Positions 53,470 through 62,759 of a stretch of 64,000 nt of DNA are shown piece after piece. The DNA lies in assembly GCA_041906465.1 (NCBI GenBank), contig JAYRJE010000010.1:124001-188000 (forward strand), written 5' to 3'. Origin of the DNA: Didemnitutus sp041906465. Lineage in GTDB: Bacteria; Verrucomicrobiota; Verrucomicrobiia; Opitutales; Opitutaceae. Position numbers and translations under genes: made by a program. Under the pieces are notes generated by a model. The model saw nothing but the letters and a program-made list of their open reading frames with translations. It did not search any database and was not told where the DNA came from. Position 1 is the first letter of the stretch. The number at the start of each line of letters is the position of its first letter.

Positions 53470-53497
53470 AAGGCGGGGTTCAGCGACCCCGCCCTAC
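53470..53497. repeat. REP flanking the RAYT gene, right
   Basis: The inverse of the REP at 52902-52929 with one mismatch in the loop. It starts 8 bp after the transposase stop. The two REPs and the gene form a compact REP-RAYT-REP unit. Confidence 0.9.
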
Positions 53498-53570
53498 ATT
53501 TTCCTCGCACCACCGGTCTTGCGCACCGCCGGCCTTGCGCGCCACGTCCGGTTTCGTCTGCATTCGCGCC

Positions 53571-54053
53571 ATGCCTGCGCCCACGCCCGCCCGCTCCAAC
53601 GCCGCTGTGCCCGCACTGCTCGTCGTCGCCGCCGCGCTCTTCCTGAGCGGCGTGTTCTTCCCGTTCTTCCACGTGTCGAAGTTCTGGATCTTCCACGAAG
53701 CGATCTCCGTCGTGGGTGGCATCATCACGCTCTTCCAGGAAGGTGAATACTTCCTCTTCGCGGTGCTGACCCTGTTCACGCTCGTGTTTCCGGCCGCGAA
53801 GCTCGGGCTGCTCGCGCTGATCTGGCTCGAGCGCGACAAGGATCTCTCGCGCATGCAGCGCCTCCATCACCGGGTCGCCGTGCTGGGCAAGTGGTCGATG
53901 CTCGACGTGTTCGTCGTCGCCATCCTGATCGTGACGATGAAAGCCGCCGGTCTCGCCAAGCTGGAAATCGGCCTCGGACTCTATCTTTTCACGTTTTCTG
54001 TCGTCGCGACGCAGGTCGCCTCGGCGTGGATCGATCGCCAGCTGCGCGATTGA
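53571..54053 (+). CDS. PqiA-domain membrane protein (single domain)
   Basis: A 160-residue protein with four hydrophobic segments, matching one PqiA domain: FFPFFHVSKFWIF, the DVFVVAILIVTMKAAGLAKLEIG segment and the FPAAKLGLLALIWL stretch between. E. coli PqiA has two such domains and belongs to the PqiABC lipid-transport system. Here there is one domain and no PqiB/MCE gene beside it, so the role is unclear. It starts 73 bp after the right REP. Confidence 0.85.
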   Translation: MPAPTPARSNAAVPALLVVAAALFLSGVFFPFFHVSKFWIFHEAISVVGGIITLFQEGEYFLFAVLTLFTLVFPAAKLGLLALIWLERDKDLSRMQRLHHRVAVLGKWSMLDVFVVAILIVTMKAAGLAKLEIGLGLYLFTFSVVATQVASAWIDRQLRD

Positions 54054-54176
54054 CCCGCGCGGGGTGGCGCGCGTCGGCAAACAAACTTCAAAGCCGTGCA
54101 ATAGATAGAAAGCCCCCAGCCTTGCTGGTCGGCGCAGCTCGGCTTGAGTTGCGGGGACTCGTCCCCCGACCACCCC

Positions 54177-56165
54177 ATGCGTTTCCCTCGCTCCCTGCTG
54201 CTCGCGAGCCTGCTCGCGCCGGCTTCGCTCGTCGCCGCCACTCCCGCGCCGGGCCCCGCCATCCCCATCGATCCCGCCCGCACCGGCGCGCCGATCAATC
54301 CGTTCATCTACGGCCAGTTCATCGAACACCTCGGCCGCTGCATCTACGGCGGCATCTGGGCCGAGATGCTCGAGGACCGGAAATTCTACTTCCCGATCAC
54401 GGCCGACTACGCGCCCTACAAGAGCCTCACCGACACCGCGTTTCCCGTCGTCGGCGCCTCGCCTTGGGAAATTCTCGGCGCGCCCGACGGCGTGCGCATG
54501 GTGACGGAGCGCGCCTTCGTCGGCGAACACTCGCCGCTCGTGCGCGCCGGCGCCGGCATCCGCCAGCGCGACCTCGGCATCGTCGCCGGCCGCGACTACA
54601 CGGGCTATATCTGGCTGCGCTCCGCCGGTGAAAAATCCGCCGCGATCGACGTCACGCTCATCTGGGGCGAGGGCGCCGCGGATCGCGCCACGGTGCGCGT
54701 GAACGTCGCGCCGGGCGACTACGCGAAACACGCCTTCGCCTTCACCGCCGGCGCCGCTACCGACCACGCCCAACTCGAAGTGCGCGCCACCGACGGCGAC
54801 GTTTTTATCGGCACGCTCTCGCTCATGCCGGCCGACAACGTCCGCGGCCTGCGCGCCGACACGCTCGCGCTGCTCAAGCAACTCAACGGCTCCATCTACC
54901 GCTGGCCCGGCGGCAACTTCGTCAGCGGCTACGACTGGCGCGACGGCATCGGCGATCGCGACCGCCGCCCGCCGCGCAAGAACCCCGCCTGGACCGGCAT
55001 CGAGCACAACGATTTCGGCACCGACGAATTCATCGCCTTCTGCCGCGAGATCGGCGCCGAGCCGATGATCGCCGCCAACACCGGCTTTGGCGACGCGCAC
55101 TCCGCCGCGCAATGGGTCGAGTATTGCAATCGCGAGGCCACGACGCTCGCCGGCAGCTGGCGGGCAACGAACGGCCACGCCGCGCCCTACGGCGTTCGCT
55201 ACTGGTGCGTCGGCAACGAGATGTTCGGCCCCTGGCAGCTCGGCTTCATGCAGCTCGCGCACTACACGATCAAACACAACCTCGTCGCCGAGGCCATGTG
55301 GAAGGTCGATCCCTCGCTCCAGCTCGCAGCTGTCGGCGCACTCGAGACGATCAACGCGAAATACGATCCGGACCAGGCGCAGAGCGGCCACACGTGGTCG
55401 CACGGCATGCTGCTCGCCTGCGCCGACCACATGAATCTGCTCTCCGAACACTTCTACGAGGGCCGACTCCCGTGGGAGAAAAACGCGCGCGGACCGCTCG
55501 CCGCCGAAGTCGTGAAACTGAAAAACACGATCCGCAAAACCGCCGACGGCCACCGCAAGCTCCAAGCCTCGCTGCCCAACCTGAAAGGTCGCTTCATCCC
55601 GATCACGATGGACGAGTGGAATTACTGGCACCGCGACTACGTCTACGGCGAACTCGGCTGCGTCTACGACCAAGCCGACGCGCTCGGCGTCGCGATGGGT
55701 CTGCACGAATACTTCCGCCAGAGCGACGTCTTCCCCATGGCCTTCTACGCGCAAACCGTGAACGTCATCGGCGCGATCAAGACCAGCAAGACCGCGGCCG
55801 AGATGGAAACCACCGGCCTCGTGCTCCAACTCTACCGCGCGCACTTCGGCCGCACGCCCCTTCAACTCACCGGCGACTTCGGCGCTCTCGACGTCGCCGC
55901 CGCGCTCTCCGCCGATGGCCGCACACTCACCGTCGGGATCGTGAATCCCACCGACACCGCCGTCGCGCTCCCGCTCGATTTTCCGCGCGAACGCATCGCC
56001 GGCGCCGCCACGCGCTGGACGATCGCGGCGCCGACCGAGTTCGCCCACAACACGCCCGGCCAACCGCGCGCCGTCGACATCGTCGAGCAAACCGGCCTCG
56101 ACGCCGCGCAGCCGCTCGCCGTCCCCGCGCTCAGCGTCGCGCTGTTCTCCCTCCCGCTGAAATAA
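54177..56165 (+). CDS. Alpha-L-arabinofuranosidase-like glycosidase (GH51)
   Basis: A 662-residue exported enzyme with a signal peptide (MRFPRSLLLASLLAPASLVAA). The catalytic TIM barrel has PINPFIYGQFIEHLGRCIYGGIWAEM, RWPGGNFVSGYDWRD and the acid/base Glu348 in VGNEMFG, with the nucleophile Glu480 in MDEWNYW. The C-terminal beta domain holds FSLPLK. GH51 enzymes release arabinose from arabinoxylan or related chains. A GH5 gene follows after 18 bp, so the two work as a hemicellulose-degrading pair. Confidence 0.92.
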   Translation: MRFPRSLLLASLLAPASLVAATPAPGPAIPIDPARTGAPINPFIYGQFIEHLGRCIYGGIWAEMLEDRKFYFPITADYAPYKSLTDTAFPVVGASPWEILGAPDGVRMVTERAFVGEHSPLVRAGAGIRQRDLGIVAGRDYTGYIWLRSAGEKSAAIDVTLIWGEGAADRATVRVNVAPGDYAKHAFAFTAGAATDHAQLEVRATDGDVFIGTLSLMPADNVRGLRADTLALLKQLNGSIYRWPGGNFVSGYDWRDGIGDRDRRPPRKNPAWTGIEHNDFGTDEFIAFCREIGAEPMIAANTGFGDAHSAAQWVEYCNREATTLAGSWRATNGHAAPYGVRYWCVGNEMFGPWQLGFMQLAHYTIKHNLVAEAMWKVDPSLQLAAVGALETINAKYDPDQAQSGHTWSHGMLLACADHMNLLSEHFYEGRLPWEKNARGPLAAEVVKLKNTIRKTADGHRKLQASLPNLKGRFIPITMDEWNYWHRDYVYGELGCVYDQADALGVAMGLHEYFRQSDVFPMAFYAQTVNVIGAIKTSKTAAEMETTGLVLQLYRAHFGRTPLQLTGDFGALDVAAALSADGRTLTVGIVNPTDTAVALPLDFPRERIAGAATRWTIAAPTEFAHNTPGQPRAVDIVEQTGLDAAQPLAVPALSVALFSLPLK

Positions 56166-56183
56166 CTTCTCCCCCCGTCACCC

Positions 56184-57326
56184 ATGAAACTCGCTCTGCT
56201 TCTCTCCTGCCTCGGCCTCGCGACCGCGCTCGCGTCCGCCGCCCCGGCGCCCGCGCCGTCCACGCCCACGAACCCTTCCGGCTTCCGCATCCATCGCGGC
56301 ACCAACCTCAGCCACTGGCTCTCGCAACATTTCGGCGCGCCGCGCGACCAGTTCATCACCGAGGAAGATTTCCGCTTCATCGCTCGCGCCGGCTTCGACC
56401 ACGTGCGCCTGCCCGTCGACGAAAAGGAACTCTGGACCGAGGACGGCCGCCCCAACGAAGAAAACTTCGGCTACCTCATGAAGGCGCTCGGCTGGGCGCG
56501 CACGCATCAGCTGCGCGTCATCGTCGACCTGCACACCGTGCGCTCGCACCACTTCAACGCCGCGAACGACGGCACCGCAAACACGCTCTTCAGCGACCCG
56601 AAAGCGCAAGCGCACTTCCTCGACCTCTGGAAACAACTGTCCGCCCGCCTGCGCGCCCAACCGGTCGACGCCGTCGCCTACGAAATTCTCAACGAAGCCG
56701 TCGCCGACGATGACGAGGACTGGAACCGCCTCGTCGCCGCCGCGCACGCGCAAATCCGCTCCACCGAGCCGAACCGCGTCGTCGTCATCGGCTCCAACCG
56801 CTGGCAAGGCGCCTGGAAATTCCCCGCGCTGAAAGTCCCCGCCGGCGACCTGAACATCATCCTCAGCACGCACAACTACGAGCCGTTCACCTTCACGCAC
56901 TATCGCGCGAGTTGGACGCCGTTCAAAATCTACACCGGTCCCGTGCAATATCCCGGCTACCCCATGCCCGCCGCTGAAGTCGCCAAGATCGACGCCCAAC
57001 AACCTCAGGCCGTCATCGATCAGTTCGCCAGCGCCCGCCGCGAGTGGAACGCCGCCGTCATCCGCGAAGACCTGATGCCGGCGATCAAACGCGCTCGCGA
57101 ACTCGGCCTGCAGCTCTACTGCGGCGAGTTCGGCTGCCTGCCGACGGTGCCGCGCGCCGACCGCTTGCGCTACTACCGCGACTTCATCGGCGTGCTCGAG
57201 AGCGAGGGCGTCGCGTGGGCCAACTGGGACTACAAGGGCAACTTCGGCCTCTTCCGAAACAACGAATCGCACCACGGCGTCGGCACGCCTGACACCGAGC
57301 TGCTCGACACGCTGTTCCAGCGATAG
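56184..57326 (+). CDS. Secreted GH5-type endoglucanase/mannanase
   Basis: A 380-residue protein with a signal peptide (MKLALLLSCLGLATALASAA). The barrel has RGTNLSHWL, VRLPVDEKEL, the acid/base Glu171 in EILNEAVAD and the nucleophile Glu315 in YCGEFGCL, the GH5 pattern. Substrate could be beta-glucan or mannan. It begins 18 bp after the GH51 stop and is probably co-transcribed with it. Confidence 0.93.
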   Translation: MKLALLLSCLGLATALASAAPAPAPSTPTNPSGFRIHRGTNLSHWLSQHFGAPRDQFITEEDFRFIARAGFDHVRLPVDEKELWTEDGRPNEENFGYLMKALGWARTHQLRVIVDLHTVRSHHFNAANDGTANTLFSDPKAQAHFLDLWKQLSARLRAQPVDAVAYEILNEAVADDDEDWNRLVAAAHAQIRSTEPNRVVVIGSNRWQGAWKFPALKVPAGDLNIILSTHNYEPFTFTHYRASWTPFKIYTGPVQYPGYPMPAAEVAKIDAQQPQAVIDQFASARREWNAAVIREDLMPAIKRARELGLQLYCGEFGCLPTVPRADRLRYYRDFIGVLESEGVAWANWDYKGNFGLFRNNESHHGVGTPDTELLDTLFQR

Positions 57327-57327
57327 A

Positions 57328-57343
57328 ACCGGCTTCAGCCGGT
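57328..57343. terminator. Short hairpin at the convergent junction
   Basis: ACCGGC/GCCGGT with a TTCA loop. It begins right after the GH5 stop codon and overlaps the stop of the metalloprotease gene on the other strand. The stem is only 6 bp, so the terminator role is uncertain. Confidence 0.4.
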
Positions 57344-58534
57344 CCCGTCCGTCGCACGCCGCAAAATCTCCTCCAGCACTTCCGCGGCAAACACGCTCTT
57401 CACCGGCGTGAGGCTCTTGGTTTCGAGCGCCTCGAGCCCTTCTCGCGCCTTCGCCGCCGCCTCGGGCTTGCGCCCCTCCGCCAGGAGCACTGCCGCCTCA
57501 GCCCGCAGGCGCGTCGCCGGATCGAAAGCCAGCGTCCCCGCCGAATCGAGCCATGCGCGCGCGGCACCCGCATCGGCCGTGTGCCGCGCCAGCAGCCACG
57601 CATAATCGCAGCGCGCGGCATCGCGCAGGAACGGCGCGAGTTTTTCTTCTCCCGCCAACACGTGGTCGAGCGCCGCCTGCGCCCGCGCCGGCTCGCCGCC
57701 ATCCATGGCGTGGTGAAACGCGCTGTAGTGGCCGTAGAGATCGAACATCGAGCCGTCGCGCAACGCCGTGACCTCTGCAATGAGCGCCGGATCGTAGTCA
57801 GCCGGACGCACGCCGCTCAGCGACGACACCGACAGCACGATCATCGCTTTCTCCTGCTCCGCGCGCGTGCCACTGCTCAACAAATCGAGAAAGCGCCGCC
57901 CGTCCGATTTGAAACCGCCCGCCACACCCGGCAACGCCGTCATGGCAAAGATGAGCAGCGAAACCCCGGCGCCAAACACCGCCTGATGCTGCGCCAACGC
58001 CCGCACCGCACCGGGCTCGCCCACGCTCAACAGCCCCGCCACGCCCGCGAGCAGCGCCGCGAGCACCAAGCTGCTCATCGGTCCTCCCGCGATCATCACC
58101 GCAAAACGCTTCGCGCTCACCGCGCGGGGATCGAGCGGCAGACACGCCGCGAGCCCACCCATCAGGTTGACCTGCCGGTTCCAACTGAACTTCAGCCCCG
58201 CCGGCGTCCGTCGCCACATGAAAGGCCCAACGACGTAGAGCAGCAATCGTCCGCCACCGATCCATCCACCCACCACATGACCCAATTCGTGGAAACCCAC
58301 CGCCACGAACCACCACACCGGCAGACCGAACAGCTCAACAAGCTTCAGCCATTTCGGTCCGTCGAACGACACCAACAACCCGCTGCCGAATTTCCCGATG
58401 AAAAAGCCTGCGCCCCCGCCGATGAGCACGCCCACCAGCACCAGGACCAGCGTCTTTGCCGTGAAGGACCGTCTCGCGGATGGTTTCAGCGACGGCAGCC
58501 GCACGACGACTTCGCTCTTAATCTCCGCCGCCAT
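57335..58534 (-). CDS. M50-type (site-2-protease-like) membrane metalloprotease
   Basis: A 399-residue membrane protein. The zinc motif HELGH (residues 82-86) is in a membrane segment (WWFVAVGFHELGHVVGGWIGGG), as in intramembrane proteases. A second segment near 140-150 carries the LGGLAACLPLDP stretch that may supply the third ligand. The C-terminal third is helical (TPR-like). An alternative start at 58558 is possible; 58534 is preferred because GGAGG lies 8 bp upstream. The Gly/Asp-rich small ORF overlaps its start by 17 bp. Confidence 0.78.
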   Translation of the reverse strand: MAAEIKSEVVVRLPSLKPSARRSFTAKTLVLVLVGVLIGGGAGFFIGKFGSGLLVSFDGPKWLKLVELFGLPVWWFVAVGFHELGHVVGGWIGGGRLLLYVVGPFMWRRTPAGLKFSWNRQVNLMGGLAACLPLDPRAVSAKRFAVMIAGGPMSSLVLAALLAGVAGLLSVGEPGAVRALAQHQAVFGAGVSLLIFAMTALPGVAGGFKSDGRRFLDLLSSGTRAEQEKAMIVLSVSSLSGVRPADYDPALIAEVTALRDGSMFDLYGHYSAFHHAMDGGEPARAQAALDHVLAGEEKLAPFLRDAARCDYAWLLARHTADAGAARAWLDSAGTLAFDPATRLRAEAAVLLAEGRKPEAAAKAREGLEALETKSLTPVKSVFAAEVLEEILRRATDGTG

Positions 58535-58751
58535 CGCCGCCGCCTCCGTCGCCACCATCCGCCCCTCCGGCCTCATCCGCGCTTGCAGCCGCATCACCGC
58601 CGTCGTCCGCCCCCCCTTCTCCGCCGCCGCCCTCGCGCGATACTGGCGTGTCAGAACTGCCGAACAACGCGGCGAACCAGGCGAGCAACCCGCCTTCGCC
58701 GCGCTCGCGTTTCCTTTCGTGAGGATCGAGTGAAGTCACGCTCGCCACCAT
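58518..58751 (-). CDS. Small protein with Gly/Asp-rich tail
   Basis: A 77-residue frame: MVASVTSLDPHERKRERGEGGLLAWFAALFGSS, then a low-complexity tail (EGGADDGGDAAASADEAGG, then GGDGGGGDGGGD). It overlaps the start of the M50 gene by 17 bp, a sign of translational coupling. No family recognised; the tail resembles Gly/Asp repeats found in small secreted or scaffold peptides. The frame continues upstream without interruption, so the true start is uncertain, and coding status rests on the coupling and position. Confidence 0.5.
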   Translation of the reverse strand: MVASVTSLDPHERKRERGEGGLLAWFAALFGSSDTPVSREGGGGEGGADDGGDAAASADEAGGADGGDGGGGDGGGD

Positions 58752-58837
58752 GCGCGACGCTTCGCGCCCGGGCAATCCGCGCAGGATCAACGGCCGCTCC
58801 GGCGGGATGATCGGGCCCGGGCCGCGAACACCGCGCC

Positions 58838-60223
58838 TCACCCGTTCACTCGCGCCGCGAGCGGCAGTTCCACGATCACGCGCAGCCCGGTGCCATCCGC
58901 GCGATTCTCCGCGCGAATGTGTCCGCCGTGCAGGCGCGCGATGCTCTGGCAAATGGCCAGACCCAATCCGTGTCCGCCGTCCGCCTGCGCTTCGCGCCCC
59001 GGCGGAGTGAAGCGCACGAAGCGTTCGAACATCCGCGCCAGCTGCTCCGGCGGCAGTCCGGGGCCGTTGTCCGTCACGATCAACCGCCACGTGTCGCCCT
59101 CGACCTTTCCGTCGAAGCGCACCTCGCCGCCCGTGGCCGCGCGACACGCGTTGCTGAACAGATTCAGCACCAGCTGCCGCAACAGCGTCGCATCGCCCCG
59201 CGCACGCCCTTCGTCACACGCGCCGAGCACGAACCGCCGGCCGACGTCGTGGGCCAGCGCCTCTCCGTCCTCCGCCAGCGCGCGCACGAAATCGCCCGTG
59301 GCGATTTCCGTGCTGGGCGGCGTGAAGCTGCCGCTGTCCGCCTTCGCCAGAAAAAGCAGCCGGTCGATCATGCCGCGCAGCCGGTCGAGATCCTCGAGCA
59401 GATCGCCCACGGCCTCGTTCGCCTCCGCGTCCCCTCCGACGCGCGCCCGCAACTTCTCCGCGTTCAACCGCATCAGCGCCAGCGGTGTCTTTAATTCGTG
59501 CGAGGCGTCGGCGGTGAACCGTTTCACCTCCTGGAACGAGGCCTCCAGCCGCGTGAGCATCGCGTTGAGCATTGTCGCCAGGGCCGCCAACTCGTCGCCG
59601 CCGCCAGGCACCGGGATGCGTTCGCCGAGATTGTCGCCGCCGCCGATCCGACTCGCCGTCTCCCGGATCGCCCGCACCGGCCGCAACACGAAGCGCGCAA
59701 AGGACCATCCGAGCCCCACGCTCGCCAGCGCGACCGCACCGAGGAGCAACGCGCTCGTCCGGATATAGACGCGCACGAGCCGCTCCGCCGCCTCGCTCGA
59801 CGCGGCGATTTGCACCAGCAACCGGCCATGACGGAACTCGGAAATCCGCACGCGGCCGAAGCCCGGCAGGTTTTCCTCCCGGCTATGCGGCGGATGGATC
59901 GAGACCGGCATGACAACCGGCCCGAGATTCGCCGAGCGGAACAGCAACTCGCCGTTCGGCCCGCACACTTGAAAGAAGAACAGCGTCGCGTCCGTCTCGG
60001 TGTGCGGCCGCAGCCGCGCCTGGATTTCCGCCGTGGTCGGCACCGCGAGCGATCCGAGCCGGTCCTCCACCTCGCTGAATTCGGCCGCGTTGAGCACCTC
60101 GAGCCCGCTCATCGTCTGGCGGTGCAACAACCAGCCGCCCGTTGCGAGCACGACACCGGTGGTCAGCGTCACCATCAGCGCCAGCAGCGCTGTGGTCCGC
60201 ACGGTGAACGACGTCACAGCCAT
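58838..60223 (-). CDS. Sensor histidine kinase (membrane-bound, HAMP)
   Basis: A 461-residue sensor kinase with a signal anchor (residues 10-34), an extracytoplasmic region (about 35-155), a second membrane span (158-175), HAMP (about 175-230) and the HisKA phospho-acceptor His242 in SHELKTPLALMRL. The ATPase core has NACRAATGG, VTDNGPGLPPEQLARMF and HGLGLAICQSIARLHGG. Its start overlaps the regulator stop by 10 bp, so the pair is co-translated. The sensed signal may relate to the respiratory genes upstream in the operon. Confidence 0.93.
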   Translation of the reverse strand: MAVTSFTVRTTALLALMVTLTTGVVLATGGWLLHRQTMSGLEVLNAAEFSEVEDRLGSLAVPTTAEIQARLRPHTETDATLFFFQVCGPNGELLFRSANLGPVVMPVSIHPPHSREENLPGFGRVRISEFRHGRLLVQIAASSEAAERLVRVYIRTSALLLGAVALASVGLGWSFARFVLRPVRAIRETASRIGGGDNLGERIPVPGGGDELAALATMLNAMLTRLEASFQEVKRFTADASHELKTPLALMRLNAEKLRARVGGDAEANEAVGDLLEDLDRLRGMIDRLLFLAKADSGSFTPPSTEIATGDFVRALAEDGEALAHDVGRRFVLGACDEGRARGDATLLRQLVLNLFSNACRAATGGEVRFDGKVEGDTWRLIVTDNGPGLPPEQLARMFERFVRFTPPGREAQADGGHGLGLAICQSIARLHGGHIRAENRADGTGLRVIVELPLAARVNG

Positions 60224-60879
60224 TGGTAGCCTGAGCCGCGCACGGTTTTGATGAGAGCCCGCCCCACGAGCGGCTCCAATTTTTGCCGCAACCGCCGGAC
60301 GTAGACGTCGATCAGGTTGGTCTCCATGTCGTAGCTGGCCTCCCAGACTTTCTCCGCAATCAGGGTTCGCGTGAGCACGCGGTTCGGATTGCTCAAAAAC
60401 AACTCGAGCAACGCAAACTCGCGACTCGTGAGATCCACCGGCTGCCCCGCGCACGTCGCCACGTGCGCCACGAGGTCCATGCGCAGTTCGCCGCGCGTGA
60501 GCACGGTCTGCTTCGCCCCTTGATGGCGCCGCACCAGCGAACGCACGCGCGCGATCAGTTCGTCGATGCTGAAAGGCTTCGGCAGGTAGTCATCCGCACC
60601 GACATTCAGACCACGGATGCGATCCTCCACCGCATCGCGTGCACTGAGAATCAGCACCGGCTCGTTAAAACCGCTCGCGCGCCACTCCCGCAGCAGCGCG
60701 AGCCCGTCGCCATCCGGCAGCCCGAGATCGAGCACCACCGCATCGCAGGCTCCTTCGGCCAGCGCATCGCGTGCCGCCGCGCAGGTGCGCACGCTCTGCA
60801 CCGCGTAGCCTAGCTCCGCGAGCGCCTTCTCGATGAAGGCGGCCACGCGGCACTCGTCTTCGACAATCAGGATTCTCAT
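60214..60879 (-). CDS. OmpR-type response regulator
   Basis: A 221-residue regulator. The receiver has the phospho-acceptor Asp51 (AVVLDLGLPDGDG) and Lys near 100 (YLPKPFS). The winged-helix output domain at about 125-221 has the typical DLTSREFALLELFLSNPNRVLTR and GSGYQWL end. It is co-translated with the kinase (10-bp overlap) and its start overlaps the upstream cytochrome-fusion stop by 4 bp (ATGA). Confidence 0.95.
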   Translation of the reverse strand: MRILIVEDECRVAAFIEKALAELGYAVQSVRTCAAARDALAEGACDAVVLDLGLPDGDGLALLREWRASGFNEPVLILSARDAVEDRIRGLNVGADDYLPKPFSIDELIARVRSLVRRHQGAKQTVLTRGELRMDLVAHVATCAGQPVDLTSREFALLELFLSNPNRVLTRTLIAEKVWEASYDMETNLIDVYVRRLRQKLEPLVGRALIKTVRGSGYQWL

Positions 60880-62759
60880 GGCGGATTCGGGGCCGAAGCA
60901 TGCAGGCCTGCAACCTCCCGCGCGAGAGAAACGATTTCGGCGTCGCTGAAATACTCGTGCCCCGCCATCGGCGAACCCGGCAACCCGAACTTGATGATCC
61001 GCGCCAGCGCGACCTCCACCTCGGTTTCGCCGGGCGCGATCCGGCGCCACGACTCGCGCGACCAGTCCGGCGGATGCACGCTCAACCGCGTCGCCAGCGG
61101 CCCGTCACCACGCCCGTCCCTGCCGTGACACGCCGCGCACCAGCGGGCGAACAACTCACCGCCCGCCCGCGTCGCCGATTTTTCCTTCGCCGGCGGGCTC
61201 GCCTCCGGCCGCCACACCGCCGCGCGCCCCCAGCGATCCGCGGCCGCCTCCGCGCCGAGACTGTTCAGATAAGCCACCAACGCCGCGCCGCGCTCGCCGT
61301 CACCCGCAAACAAGTGCGCGTAAGCCGGCATGCGCGAGCCGGCCACCAGCGCCTGCGGATCCTGCAAATGCAGCCGCTGCCACTCGCCCGAACGCCGCGC
61401 CCCCACGGTCGCGAGATCCGGCCCTTGTCGCCGGTTGCCGAGGAGCGGCGGACGCTCCGCCTTCGTTTCCGCCAATGACCGCGCCGGCCCCCAGCGCTCG
61501 ACATCGGTCCGCACCTTCGGCCGCACATACTGCGAGTGACAATGCAGGCAGCCCTCCGCCACGTAAACCTCGCGGCCGCGCGCCACGAGTGCGTCGTCCT
61601 GTGCGCGCCCCGTCGACGCCAGACCGCTCGCCAGCACCACCGTCGCTGTGACCACCGCAAAACGCCGCCGCCACCAGAGCCCGCCCGCGATCGCCAGCGC
61701 GGCGATCGCCACGAAGGCCACCGGAATCCCCGCGAGATCCTGCGCCATGCCGATGCCGAGCGCCGAGCCGCCCCAGCCCGCCACGGCGAACACGACCGCC
61801 GCCACGCGCGCCCGCGCCGTCCGCGCCGGATACCACACCAGCAACGTCGAATAAAGCGACACGCCCCCCGTGTAGAGCGCCACGGCGAGCGAGGCACTTT
61901 TCCCCGCACTCAACAGCGCACACGCGCCCAACAGGCACCCGCCCGCGACCGCGGCCACGCGCGCCGTCCAGCCGCGATCCAGCGCCCAGCCGGCCAGCAC
62001 CGCCGCGCCCAGATGCACGCCGACGTTGCCCCACAACCGCGCCTCGCCCGACCACATCGCGCTCTTCCAAACCGCCGTGTGCTGGATCACATAAAACGCC
62101 GCGGAGTCCATCCACACCAGCGCGAGTAGAATCACCAGCCAGCCGGCCAACGGCTCCTGCCGAAAATTCGTCCGCGCCTCCGCCTCGCCTGCTTTCGTGG
62201 GCCGCTCCCAGTCGCGCGCGGCCCACGCTCCACCGAGCGCCACCACGCCCGCCAGCACCGTTTGCGCCTCCGCCGACGCCGCGAACACTGCGGGCACATT
62301 GCACAGCGCATACGCCAGGCCCGTCCCCAAACCACACACGCGCCCGAGCCAGCCGCCACTCGCCGCGCGCAAGCCCGCCGCCAGCGTCACCGTCAACCAG
62401 CCCAGCCCGAACCCGACCAGCGCCGCTCCGGCGACGAAAACTCCCGCAGTCCGCGCTGCCCACACCACGCCCGCTCCGAACGCCGCCAAGACAAATCCGC
62501 CCGCGAGCGCCGCCCGCACACGATCGGCGCGGAATCCCCACGCCGCCGCCACGCTGCCAAGCACCCCACCGACGCCCAGCACCGCCATCACCGCGCGCAA
62601 CGGCCACTCTTTCGCGCGCACCGCCGCGAGTTCCAGCAATGCGAATTCCGCGAACACGAGAAAATACACATAGGTTGCCGCCACCGCCGCGACGGCTACG
62701 AGCGCCTGGCCGGGCCGCGCGCCCTTTTCCAATCCCTGCGCGCTTCGCGTCGTTTTCAT
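60876..62759 (-). CDS. Transporter-like membrane domain fused to CcoO-like and cytochrome c domains
   Basis: A 627-residue fusion. Residues about 15-370 are a polytopic domain with around 12 hydrophobic segments, like a major-facilitator transporter. A mono-haem domain with CLHCH at 404-408 follows, in the setting EGCLHCHSQYVRPKVRTDVERWG, the signature of the CcoO subunit of cbb3 oxidases, with Met477 (SRMPAY) as likely axial ligand. A second haem motif CAACH is at 541-545 with Met598 (GSPMAGH). GGAGGAG lies 5 bp before the ATG. It overlaps the oxidase-like gene by 4 bp (ATGA) and the regulator by 4 bp. Confidence 0.88.
   Translation of the reverse strand: MKTTRSAQGLEKGARPGQALVAVAAVAATYVYFLVFAEFALLELAAVRAKEWPLRAVMAVLGVGGVLGSVAAAWGFRADRVRAALAGGFVLAAFGAGVVWAARTAGVFVAGAALVGFGLGWLTVTLAAGLRAASGGWLGRVCGLGTGLAYALCNVPAVFAASAEAQTVLAGVVALGGAWAARDWERPTKAGEAEARTNFRQEPLAGWLVILLALVWMDSAAFYVIQHTAVWKSAMWSGEARLWGNVGVHLGAAVLAGWALDRGWTARVAAVAGGCLLGACALLSAGKSASLAVALYTGGVSLYSTLLVWYPARTARARVAAVVFAVAGWGGSALGIGMAQDLAGIPVAFVAIAALAIAGGLWWRRRFAVVTATVVLASGLASTGRAQDDALVARGREVYVAEGCLHCHSQYVRPKVRTDVERWGPARSLAETKAERPPLLGNRRQGPDLATVGARRSGEWQRLHLQDPQALVAGSRMPAYAHLFAGDGERGAALVAYLNSLGAEAAADRWGRAAVWRPEASPPAKEKSATRAGGELFARWCAACHGRDGRGDGPLATRLSVHPPDWSRESWRRIAPGETEVEVALARIIKFGLPGSPMAGHEYFSDAEIVSLAREVAGLHASAPNPP

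Noticed and set aside
53451..56090. 879-residue minus-strand frame opposite the PqiA and GH51 genes
   Set aside because: Antisense to genes with signal peptides and catalytic residues. Composition is Gly/Arg/Val-biased as expected for a shadow.
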